From positions 13,231,918-13,295,917 of the forward strand of contig NC_092091.1 of NCBI RefSeq assembly GCF_045679555.1: a stretch of 64,000 bases of DNA, given 5' to 3'. The notes beneath the pieces were generated by a model. The model was not told the origin of the DNA. It did not search any database and saw nothing but the letters and a program-made list of their open reading frames with translations. Source of the stretch: Salvelinus alpinus. Taxonomy: Eukaryota > Chordata > Actinopteri > Salmoniformes > Salmonidae. Both the position numbers and the translations under genes were made by a program. Positions 23,711 through 35,400 of the stretch are shown piece after piece (position 1 is the first letter of the stretch; every line of letters begins with the position of its first letter).

Positions 23711-25036
23711 CACATAACACACTACCACATCATATCCATGTCGACTAATAGACAGTACATAACACACTCCCATATCATGTCAATGTAGACTAATAGAGAG
23801 TACATAACACACTACCACATCATATCCATGTAGACTAATAGACAGTACATAACACACTACCACATCATATCCATGTAGACTAATAGACAGTACATAACAC
23901 ACTCCCACATCATATCCATGTACACTAATAGACAGTACATAATACACTCCCCCATCCTATCCATGTAGACTAATAGACAGTACATAACACACTCCCACAT
24001 CATATCCATGTAGACTAATAGACAGTACATAATACACTCCCACATCATATCCATGTACACTAATAGACAGTACATAATACACTCCCACATAATTTCCATG
24101 TAGACTAATAGACAGTACATAACACACTCCCACATTATATCCATGTAGACTAATAGACAGTACATAATACACTCCCACATCATATCCATGTACACTAATA
24201 GACAGTACATAATACACTACCACATCATATCCATGTAGACTAATAGACAGTACATAACACACTCCCACATCATATCCATGTAGACTAATAGACAGTACAT
24301 AATACACTCCCACATCATATCCATGTACACTAATAGACAGTACATAATACACTCCCACATCATATCCATGTAGACTAATAGACAGTACATAACACACTCC
24401 CACATCATATCCATGTAGACTAATAGACAGTACATAATACACTCCCACATCATATCCATGTACACTAATAGACAGTACATAATACACTCCCACATAATTT
24501 CCATGTAGACTAATAGACAGTACATAATACACTCCCACATCATATCCATGTACACTAATAGACAGTACATAATACACTCCCACATCATATCCATGTAGAC
24601 TAATAGACAGTACATAACACACTCCCACATCATATCCATGTAGACTAATAGACAGTACATAATACACTACCACATCATATCCATGTAGACTAATAGACAG
24701 TACATAATACACTACCACATCATATCCATGTAGACTAATAGACAGTACATAACACACTACCACATCATATCCATGTAGACTAATAGACAGTACATAACAC
24801 ACTCCCACATTATATCCATGTAGACTAATAGACAGTACATAATACACTACCACATCATATATATGTAGACTAATAGACAGTACATAATACACTACCACAT
24901 CATATCCATGTAGACTAATAGACAGTACATAACACACTCCCACATTATATCCATGTAGACTAATAGACAGTACATAATACACTCCCACATCATATCCATG
25001 TAGACTAATATACAGTGCATAATACACTCCCACATT
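23711..25036 (+). repeat. 45-bp minisatellite, about 29 copies
   Basis: Unit of the form CATATCCATGTAGACTAATA followed by GACAGTACATAACACACTCC and CACAT, period exactly 45 bp. Variants (TAGACT/TACACT, AACACA/AATACA, CTCCC/CTACC) recur in blocks, so higher-order duplication has occurred. Because 45 is a multiple of three, long empty frames appear on the minus strand; they are not genes. Confidence 0.96.
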
Positions 25037-25086
25037 ATACTTGAGTAGGAAGAAACACGAAGGTTTAAGTCTCTGACCATTTAAAC

Positions 25087-25394
25087 CAGTGGTAATCAAA
25101 GTCTAGGTCGCGACGGTGGAACAAACAATTAAGAGACAGATTATTGTATGGGACAATAGAGGATTTTGAGAAAGATCATTTGAAAATGTTAATTTTATTG
25201 AGTAAATGTATTTTTTGGTTTCTTTTCATTTCCATAAGTGATTAAAATGTAATGAATTGACATATTTTTGCTGATGTAAAAATATACATATGTATAGATT
25301 TTACGGTTGTGTCTTTAGATTTGGTGGGGTCGCGAGAAATTGTGGAAATTGTGGAAAAATGGGGTCCCTAAATGAAAAAGTTATAATACCACTG
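25087..25394. mobile_element. hAT-type MITE with 8-bp target duplication
   Basis: Left end CAGTGGTAATCAAAG, right end TTATAATACCACTG, which is its imperfect inverse. Flanks are ATTTAAAC (25079-25086) and ATCTAAAC (25395-25402), an 8-bp duplication with one mismatch, as expected for hAT. 308 bp, no coding capacity. Confidence 0.8.
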
Positions 25395-25888
25395 ATCTAA
25401 ACTGACTGTTGAATACCACTGATCTAAACTGACTGTTGAATAGCACTGATCTAAACTGACTGTTGAATACCACTGATCTAAACTGACTGTCTAAAACTGA
25501 CTGTTGAATACCACTGATCTAAAACTGACTGTTGAATACCACTGATCTAAACTGACTGTTGAATACCACTGATCTAAACTGACTGTCTAAAACTGACTGT
25601 TGAATACCACTGATCTAAAACTGACTGTTGAATACCACTGATCTAAACTGACTGTCTAAAACTGACTGTTGAATACCACTGATCTAAACTGACTGTTGAA
25701 TACCACTGATCTAAACTGACTGTCTAAAACTGACTGTTGAATACCACTGATCTAAAACTGACTGTTGAATACCACTGATCTAAACTGACTGTTGAATACC
25801 ACTGATCTAAACTGACTGTCTAAAACTGAGTGTTGAATACCACTGATCTAAACTGACTGTTGAACACCACTGATCTAAACTGACTGTC
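25388..25888 (+). repeat. 27-bp minisatellite with 17-bp insert units
   Basis: Sixteen occurrences of ACTGATCTAAA in units ATACCACTGATCTAAACTGA + CTGTTGA (27 bp), some followed by an extra CTAAAACTGACTGTTGA. The unit begins with the right terminus of the adjacent hAT MITE plus its target duplication. Confidence 0.93.
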
Positions 25889-25922
25889 AATGAAATGAAC
25901 ACAGTACTGTACATACAATATA

Positions 25923-26222
25923 TATATACAAAAGTATGTGGACACCCCTTCAAATGATTGGATTTAGCTACTTCAGCCACACCCATTGTTAACAGGTGTA
26001 TAAAATCTCCATAGATAAACATTGGCAGGAGAATGACCTTACTGAATAGCTCATTGAGTTTCAACGTGTAACCGTCATAGGACCACCTTTCCAACAAGTT
26101 AGTTTGTCAAATTTCTGCCCTGCTAGAGCTGCCCTGGTCAACTGTAAGTGCTGTTATTGTGGAAACGTCTAGGAACAACAACGGCTCAGCCTCGAAGTAG
26201 TAGCTTTTGGTCATGTAGTGTA
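25923..26222. mobile_element. Internally deleted Tc1-like MITE
   Basis: The left end, ACAAAAGTATGTGGACACC, is inverse to the right end CTTTTGGTCATGTAGTGTA. The internal sequence matches the 5' part of the Tc1 at 10867-11648. It lies just downstream of the slc15a5 stop codon. Confidence 0.75.
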
Positions 26223-26277
26223 CATCAATAAACCAAGAGGAACTCCAGCGCTACAGGGGACGAAGGTCGTGTAGAGG

Positions 26278-26422
26278 TCACAACACTGTTTCTATGGAGA
26301 CTGCTGTGGAGGAGCGTTCCATGGTGTGGTAGAATCGCAGGCAGGTCTTGTACTGCAGGAGCTTCTCTGTCAGAAGGCTGCTTCCTACTCCTCTACTCTG
26401 CACCACACTCAGATCTAGGTAC
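26278..26422 (-). CDS. slc15a5: slc15a5 exon 9 (C-terminus)
   Basis: Acceptor TCCCAG|GTACCT. Encodes the cytosolic tail with [20 protein letters not shown] and ends ...SIETVL then TGA. Confidence 0.92.
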
Positions 26423-29400
26423 CTGGGACACAGGGAAGAAAGACTGCTAGGGTGGATCTGTCTCAATACGAGTACCTGGCTCAATACTGTCATCTCAAAA
26501 TAGTGTCACCTGTCTCAACACAGTCACCCGTCTCAAGACTGGCACCCGTCTCAAGACTGTCACCCGTCTCAATACTGTCACCTGTCTCATCTACACAGAC
26601 TATATTGATACTTCGTTCAGGTCACCACAAGGGGTCAAGGAAATTCTCAAATTTGTTTCACTGAAAATCTTGAACACAATATTTAAAGAACTAAAATGGC
26701 TTCCTGATCTCCTTTGCCTCATCTGCAATGACTATATTTATATTGATATATGAGATAATCTCATACTGTACCTGTAAGATATCCACCAGAACACCAGAGT
26801 GTTTATGGTCATCAACATGGCTAAGAAGAAGAAAAAATGCTCCAGATTCCCTTCATGCAGTGTGTTTGGGTACCAGTTACCTGTAGTTGGTCAGGAGAAC
26901 AGTTCTATCAGTGGCCATAGGACTGAATCACCATAATGCAGACAGACCCCCATCAACCATTCCAACATGAATGTATGTTCCTCTTCAGTTTCTATGGTTA
27001 CGATGATGCATCTGTTAGTGAAGCCTTTACCTCCAGAGAGTAGGTAGACCAGCTGGATGATGAGGGCTCCCAGGAAACAGCCCCCTCCGTAGGACAGGGT
27101 GAGGAAGTGCAGGGAGATGCTTCTGATATGACTGGGTGTCAGGTGGAAGGAGATCACAGAGCCTGGAACAGAGAAGAGAGGAAGGCTGGGAACAGAATTA
27201 ATCATTAATTTGGTTCAAACGTCTCTTGTCTGTCTCTAATACACCAGTAGGGGTCATCCTAACCGTAGCTTCCAGAGTTCAGAATACTATCCACCGTGTT
27301 GGCAGTTGGTTCCAACACTCCAGATTCTAACTTCATCCCAAATACATACAGTTTAAGTCGAAAGTTTACATACACTTAGGTTGGAGTCATTAAAACTCGT
27401 TTTTCAACCACTCCACAAATTTCTTGTTAACAAACCCATAGTTTTGTCAAATCGGTTAGGACATCTACTTTGTGCATGACACAAGTAATTTTTCAACAAT
27501 TGTTTACGGTCAGATTATTTCACTTATAATTCACTGTATCACAATTCCAGTTGGTCAGAAGTTTACATACACTACGTTGACTGTGCCTTAAACAGCTTGG
27601 AAAATTCCAGAAAATGACGGCATGGCTTTAGAAGCTTCTGATAGGCTAATTGACATCATTTGAATCAATTGGAGGTGTACCTGTGGATGTCTTTCAAGGC
27701 CTACCTTCAAACTCATGGGAAAATCAAAAGAAATCAGCCAAGACCTCAGGAAAAAAATTGTAGGCCTCCACAAGTCTGGTTCATCATTGGGAGCAATTTC
27801 CAAACGCCTGAAGGTACCACGTTCATCTGTACAAACAATAGTACACAAGTATGAACACCATGGGACCACGCAGCCGTCATACCGCTCAGGAAGGAAAGGC
27901 ATTCTGTCTCCTAGAGATGAACGTACTTTGGTGCGAAAAGTGCAAATCAATCCCAGAACAACAGCAAAGGACCTTGTGAAGATGTTGGAGGAGCCTGGTA
28001 CAAAAGTATCTATATCCACAGAAAAATGAGTCCTATATCGACATAACCTGAAAGGCCGCTCAGCAAGGAAGAAGCCACTGCTCCAAAACTGCCATTAAAA
28101 AAGCCAGACTACGGTTTGCAACTGCACATGGGGACAAAGATCGTACCTTTTGGAGAAATGTCCTCTGGTCTGATGAAACAAAAATATAAGTTAAAGCTTG
28201 GTTGCAAATGGGTCTGCCAAATAGACAATGACCCCAAGCATACTTCCAAAGTTGTGGCAAAATGGCTTAAGGACAACAAAGTCAAGGTATTGGAGTGGCC
28301 ATCACAAAGCCCTTACCTCAGTCCTATATAAAATTTGTGGGCAGAACTGAAAAAGCGTGTGCGAGCAAGGAGGCCTATAAACCCGACTCAGTTACACCAG
28401 CTCTGTCAGGAGGAATGGAACAAAATTCACCCAACTTACTGTGGGAAGCTTGTGGAAGGCTACCCGAAACGTTTGACCTAAGTTAAACAATTTAAAGGCA
28501 ATGCTACCAAATACTAATTGAGTGTATGTAAACTTCTGACCCACTGGGAATGTGATGAAAGAAATAAAAGCTGAAATAAATAATTCTCTCTACTATTGTT
28601 CTGACATTTCACATTCTTAAAATAAAGTGGTAATTCACCTAAGACAGGGAACTTTTACTAGGATTTAAAGTCAGGAATTGTGAAAAACTGAGTTTAAATG
28701 TATTTGGCTAAGGTGTATGTAAACGTCCGACTTCAACTGTATGCTGTCCATTGACATTCTAACTACATGTGGTGTCCATTGACATTCTAACTACATGTGG
28801 TGTCCATTGACATTCTAAATCTCTAACCCAGTTTGTCTCTGTGTACCAACAGTGTAGCAGCAATAGGTGTGTCAGAAATACGTGCTGGCTCTCCGTCACT
28901 CACAGGAGGGGGTGACGAGGGCCTCAGCCAGACCCAGTAGGATGTACTGGGGAGCCAGCTGGATGCAGGCCATGGAGGACACCTGTAGCACCTTCCCTGA
29001 CAGGGCCTGCTCCGTCAGAGGATAGCCCTTCCTGTGGACCTCAAACAGGCCCGCTACCAGGACAGACAGGGACGCACACGCATGACCAAGCGCTGGGAGA
29101 GGAGAGGAGGGAGGGGAGGGGAGAGGGAGAGAAACAGAGAGATATGGAGAGAGAGAGACATTAACATTGACTGAGTCACTGATGAGGGTGGTATATGTGC
29201 ATGTGTGTGCATGCTTGTGTGCCGTGTGCATCTGTGTGTGTGCTGTGTGTGTGTGCCATGTGTGCATCTGTGTGTGTGCTGTGTGTGTGTGTGTCATGTG
29301 TGCATGCCTACTGATGACTCTGGCAGGGGAGAAGGGTGTTTTCTCCATGGACAGGTAGCAGGAGGTGATGCACTCCATGAGAGGGGCCAGCAGCAGCAGA

Positions 29401-32400
29401 GGTAGGATGCTGATGAGGTTCATGGCACCGATGGGCAGGAGGAAGCTGTTCAGGTGCAGGTTAGAGTTCATGGTCTGAATGTAGTAGCCTGATGGAATCT
29501 GTGGAAGAGGTCAGGTCACATTCTAGGACAACTTTATGGAGCAGAAATAAACATTAGAGATTTGCCTTTTTTTACCCCCAATATCTGAAAAATTATGAAT
29601 TTGCACTTTCCACTGAAACTAAACAAGGACCTGAAAATGTTCTAAAAATTTCCTTTGAAGCATGTCAGTGAAGAGACCTGATGTTCTCCATTACATTGAC
29701 CTGCCTGAGTGAGGCAGGCGCGGTACAGTAGCTGCAAGCCGTACAGGGGGAAGAGTCTTCCCAGGACCTTGACGTTCTCCACGTGTGTCTCACTGTAGCG
29801 CCCCCCGTTGTTCTCCTTGGCGCGGTCCAGCCAGCTGGCTACGTCTCCACTCAGGTGGCGGTAGTGCAGGCAGCACATCTTCAGAGAGTTCAGGAACACC
29901 CCCAGAGTGGTCAGCAGGGAACTGCCTGTACAACAACCAAAATATAAGGTTCTAAATAAACAGAGTAAAAACTAACGGACAACTAGGGAAAGCTCAAAGC
30001 AAGTTTATTCACCCAATGAGTCAGACAGCTGAACAGACAAAGACATGATCCCACCAGCACAAGTATATATACTCCACTTTAGGCAGGAAGTTAAGTGATG
30101 TGGGTAATAAACTGTTCCTTCTCCCTTATTGTGACCTGACCTGGGGTCCTATTAATCCACAGCTCTCCACCCTTATCAGTGACGGCAATCATGTGATTGC
30201 CAACCCCCTGGCTCATATCCAACCTTAATTGACCGCACCATATACATTCCTCCTACACATAACCATTAATTTCTGGTGTAGCAAGTATTTCAAATTACAG
30301 CCCAACAACTGAAACCAGGGATATTTCACATTTCAAGTTTAGAAATCGGAACCTATCAACATCAATACTAGAATAGCCCACAACAAGCACATCAATACTA
30401 GAATTGACCACAACAACACTAGAATAGACTACAACAACCACATCAATACTAGAATTAAGTGATCGTGCTCGAGAAGCCGGTGTTTGGAGAAGATATTGGC
30501 ACGGGTGTTGTTAGGCCTGAGACAAAGTCGAGGGCCGACAAACCATGCCAATATGTTCTCGAAACACCAGCTTCTAGGGTCATTATCACTTTTATACAAC
30601 GGGTTACCAACATATTCAAATAATGGTTGACATATTTTCATTAAAAATGTCATTTTTATAAATGTATTCATACTATTTCATCCTTCCACAAGATATAGCC
30701 CCAACACAAAACTAGGGTTGCTAACCAAGCCGGCTGGTCGTTCGTTCTATCGGTTCGGTTGCCAGAGACACAACCCAGTCGTTCAGTCTTTTTGTTCTGT
30801 ATCTATTGACGCGACCCAGTCGTTCCTTCTAAATGTTCCATTGCCATACTGGCTAGCAATGTTCTTACCCTTGCTTGCTAGCTAGCCAACTACAGCTAAC
30901 TTACTGTCCCGTCAAACAGTGCAGCCAGAATAACAACAAAGTAGCTGCATTTGCATTTGTTCAAGCTGTATTCTAGCGACATTTATTTGGATATATCCAT
31001 AACAATGAGCAAATGAGGCACGATTTTGCCTGGCATAGAAAATGTGCTCTCTCATCAGGACACTGTTGTGGAGCTAGCCAACAACACAGCTAACACAATC
31101 ACTTCAAACCCGAAGCTGGAAAGATTGCAAACCAGCTGCACTTTGTATTGTTTTACCTTTTTTCAATTGACATTTCTTTGTATACTGTATATTCATAAAA
31201 ACTTTGCTAGCTGATTCATGATTTCGACTGGCTGAGAAACTCTGCCTGCCTGTCTGTCTTGTTCCGACATGTTCATTACTATGGGACAGCTGGAGATCGA
31301 ATTTGAATATTGAAACAATAAATGTTGGAGAGACAGACAGCAAGGTTTATACAAATCTCCATTGTTGAAAACTAAATGTTAGTCTAAAATAAATGTGAGA
31401 TAATGTCTAGATGCATTTAATAGTGGAGATCAAGCTTATAAAATGCCTGGCTGGGCTGATGAGAAAGTGGATTGCGCAGTTAGATAGAACACAGTAAATA
31501 GGCATTTTAACATCATAGATTTAGCCAGTGGTAACTTGTGGAATAGACACCGGCTGGAATGCGGTTTTAACCAGTCAGCATTCAGGATAAGACCCACATG
31601 TTGTATAATAGACCACAACAACCACATCAATACTAGAATAGACCACAACAACCACATCAATACTACAATAGATCACAAAACATAGGTATATACATACACT
31701 GTAACACAAAGGTGAGACTGTCTGAGGTTGTGTTACCTTTCTTGGGCCTGAAGATAAGGTTGTTGCGGACCATGTGTATGGCGATGAGCATCAGCAGCAC
31801 AGACATGAAGGGGATGAGGAAGCCCAGGTTGTTGGCCACTGACTGCTGGATGTAGGCGATTCCCAGAAACACTATCGTCGAGTTCAGGTTCACCAGCCAG
31901 TAGAACCTGAGAGGACAACATAATGACCAGGCTTGAAGGGAAACTTTTCGGAATGAAATGCAGGCCCTGTGATCTCAACATTAATCTTGGTACCCTTAAC
32001 CAAATCAGCTAGTCACTGAGAGACTATATATATCAACACAGAGATTGGCAAAAGATACATCAAAATGGATCTTGTTACAAATACAATATACTCTAAAGAA
32101 CAATGTATCAAACTAAAATACAAAATACTTTTGTTGTTGTAGTTAGATAAACTACAAATACATACAGGTAAATACATTTGCAAGTACACACCTTCACTAC
32201 AACATTCTCAGTAATGGTAACATTTATTTTTTAACTTGCTATGACTGTGATATGTGGTTGTTCATCTACTGTACCTTAGTTGAATCCGTTGTAAGTTGCA
32301 CTGGTTATGAGTGTCTGCTAAATGACAAACATTAACATTTAATTAAAAAAAATGAACAATCGCAAAGCACACTGGGTATTATTATTGGCCTTCTTTTGGG

Positions 32401-35400
32401 TGTGGAGGTCATTATTTTAATACCCAGCATGCTTTTCAACTGTTCTTTTTTACTTTGACATTTAGCACAGCGATTCTCAACTGGGGGTCGTGGGACTTGT
32501 ACAGGAATATATATATATATACATGTTTTTAAAATAAAACATTATGTTGAAAGGCAAACGGTGCATCGCTTATTGTTGCTGACTTTACACATGCAGCGTG
32601 TCCGTAGTGGTAAAATGGCTAGCTACGTTCGGGCTCTGAGGGTTTTTGCGCTGCACACACTCACTGAACAATACCGCTCCCCCCCTCAGCGGAGCCTTGT
32701 CTGGCAGCGAACCAGTTCATTCCTTTAGAAAAAACATAGCTGGCATGACTGACTTGCTTAAACAAATGTGGTTTTAACTGACAATTGAGATGTGCAAACT
32801 ATGGCATAAGGGGACGACGAGCGGATAAGAGGCAATCCGTAATTTCGAATAAGATATTCATAAGCGAGCTAGGACGGACGTAGTCAATATAACTATTTGT
32901 TCAGCACTTTTGAAATGTACAGCGACGAATTCAGAACATTGGCCGTTCTTACAGTATTGTCCTTGTACACCAAGTCAGAACCGTAGGATAGATAAAGGGG
33001 GCATATAAGCAGACAATGAAAGCTCTTACAATATTCAATGATTAACGTTACATTTCTCTAAAACAGGTTATAGGCTACATCTGCACCACCAAGTCAGAAC
33101 AGTAGGCAAAATTAGGAGGGCAAACAGGACCAAATTATTAGGGTGAGGCACATGGGCTACTAACAGCTTACTACACAACATAACAGGTAGTACTTTCTTA
33201 GCTACAGTATACATAACTCCCTAGCACATTACATAATTTATGCAGCAGCATACAATACATTTTTGGACTCACCTTATTGTGCCATGCTCACTAGAATGGG
33301 AAGGTGGCGCTGTGGTCCTTTGTGGGTAAATTTTGTCATCAAACTCTGTCATCAAAGTCTGATATTCTCTGGATTTATGGTTCTTTCAAGACAACTGGGA
33401 ACTCTGAAAAAAACAAGTTTGAATCATGATGACGTCAGTGATCTTCATGTCGGCGCTCTAGAAAGAGGCCCAAGTTCCCGACGAGTTACCAGTTGTCTTG
33501 AACTTACTGAAATCAGATTTCACAGTTCTGAGTTTCAGGTTGTTTTGAGCACGGCAGAAGTCATGCTGGATTGACACCATGGCCAATGTTGAATGTTTAT
33601 CCTTTTAAGCTTGGAAAAGAGACCCTTTAACCAAGATTTGGACCACACACCACTCCACTGAATAGCAGGCTAGTGATTGCTTTGCAATGCTTGCAGTTAG
33701 CCACTGACTCCTTCCAAACCACTCATTGTTGAATTTGCGATTTCCAACTTGTTGTGGAAATGTTTATGTCCAGTGGTCGGTGAGCACCGATACGTTTTTC
33801 TCTACATTATTTCTCTTCATATGACAAGGATTAAAAAGGATTTGCCAGTAGTTTGTCGACTTGATTCATGATGACTGATAGCCTGCTAGCTAAGATTTGG
33901 AGCCTTCTTGGATGGGCACTTCTAATGTAACTCCATGGCAGCACCCAAGGGGCTTGAATTTTCGATCTTGAAAATACAAATTACATTGGAGTGTAGTTCA
34001 GTGTAATTAAAGTTACAATATACATATTTCAAATACATGTAACAGAAATACTGCCCATCTGTGTGTGTGTGTGTGTGTGTGTGTGTCCACCATGACTGCT
34101 AACGTAACATATCACAATCATATCAACTATATTTTCCCTCAACAAAGTATTTATAAAAAATTACATATACATTTATATTTAGTTCATTTAGCAGACGCTC
34201 TTATCACACCATAGTTCTATCAGACTTCTGATACCATTGCAGGGTGAAAGGGTGAAGCGATTAAAAAAAAAAATTGTATCGAAAAGTATTTAGAATTTTG
34301 AAAATACAAATTACAGTTGTGTAATTCAGCCCAGCATAATTCAAATGACCTAAGTAATTAAAATTAAAATGCGTATTTCAAATATGTAACATAAACACTG
34401 GCATAAATATCTGCCTACTACCCAACATTGTTACATTTCCTTATCAAAGAAACCACACCTCCTGTAGATACAGAGTACACAGTCAAGTAGGAAGACACTC
34501 CCTGTCCTCTGGTATAGAGCTCAATGAAACAGAAAGTAATATTTGACACTGCCATTGCTTAACCTACAGGAGAGAGCACCAAAATAGCCGACCATCTAGA
34601 ACTGTTATGTTGCTCCATCTGTCTGGATCTACTGAAGGATCCGGTTACTTTTCCCTTCAGACACAGCTGTATGCAACGTCATCTTAGTCTGACTTCCATC
34701 CAAACCACATCCTCTGTAGACACAGAGTTTCACAGCCCAGTAGGAAGCCACTCCCTCAATGAAACAGAAAGTAATCTGACAAACTGTTGCTGAACTTTCG
34801 GGTGAAAGCACTAAAATGGCTGACAATCAGAAACTGTTCTGTTGCTCCATCTGTCTGGATCTACTGAAGGATCCGGTGACTACTGCCTGTGGACACAGTT
34901 ACTGTATGGGCTGTATTAAAGAATGCTGGGATCAGGATGTTCTGAAAGGTGTCTACAGCTGTCCACAGTGCAGACAGACCTTCACTCCAAGGCCTACTCT
35001 GAAGAGAAACACCGTGCTGGCGGAAGTGTTGGAGAATTTGAAAATGGCAGATTTCCAAGGTACCACTCCTGCACACTGTTATGCTGAACCTGAAGATGTG
35101 GAGTGTGATGTCTGCACTAGGAAAAAACGCAAAGCTGTCAAGTCCTGTCTGGTGTGTCTGGCTTCTTACTGTGAGACTCATCTCCAGCCTCACTACTATG
35201 TGCCCCCACTAAAGAAGCATAAGCTTGTCAATGCAGTGACAGATCTACAGGAGAAGATTTGCCCTCATCATGACAAACTGCTGGAGGTTTACTGTCGTAC
35301 CGATCAGAAGTGTATCTGTCTGCTGTGTGTGATGGATGAACATAAAGGCCATGATACAGTGTCAGCTGCAGCAGAGAGGACTGAGAAACAGGTAATATGC

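Noticed and set aside
23711-25036. CRISPR-like array
   Set aside because: The repeats are contiguous 45-bp units without unique spacers, in eukaryotic DNA.
23857-25099. Long minus-strand open frames of up to 380 codons with a 15-residue repeat
   Set aside because: They follow purely from a 45-bp tandem repeat without a stop in those frames; two frames are open at once and no start or splice context exists.
29690-29700. GT donor at 29700-29699 for slc15a5 exon 4
   Set aside because: It gives an early stop in exon 5, whereas the GC donor four bases earlier keeps the conserved frame.
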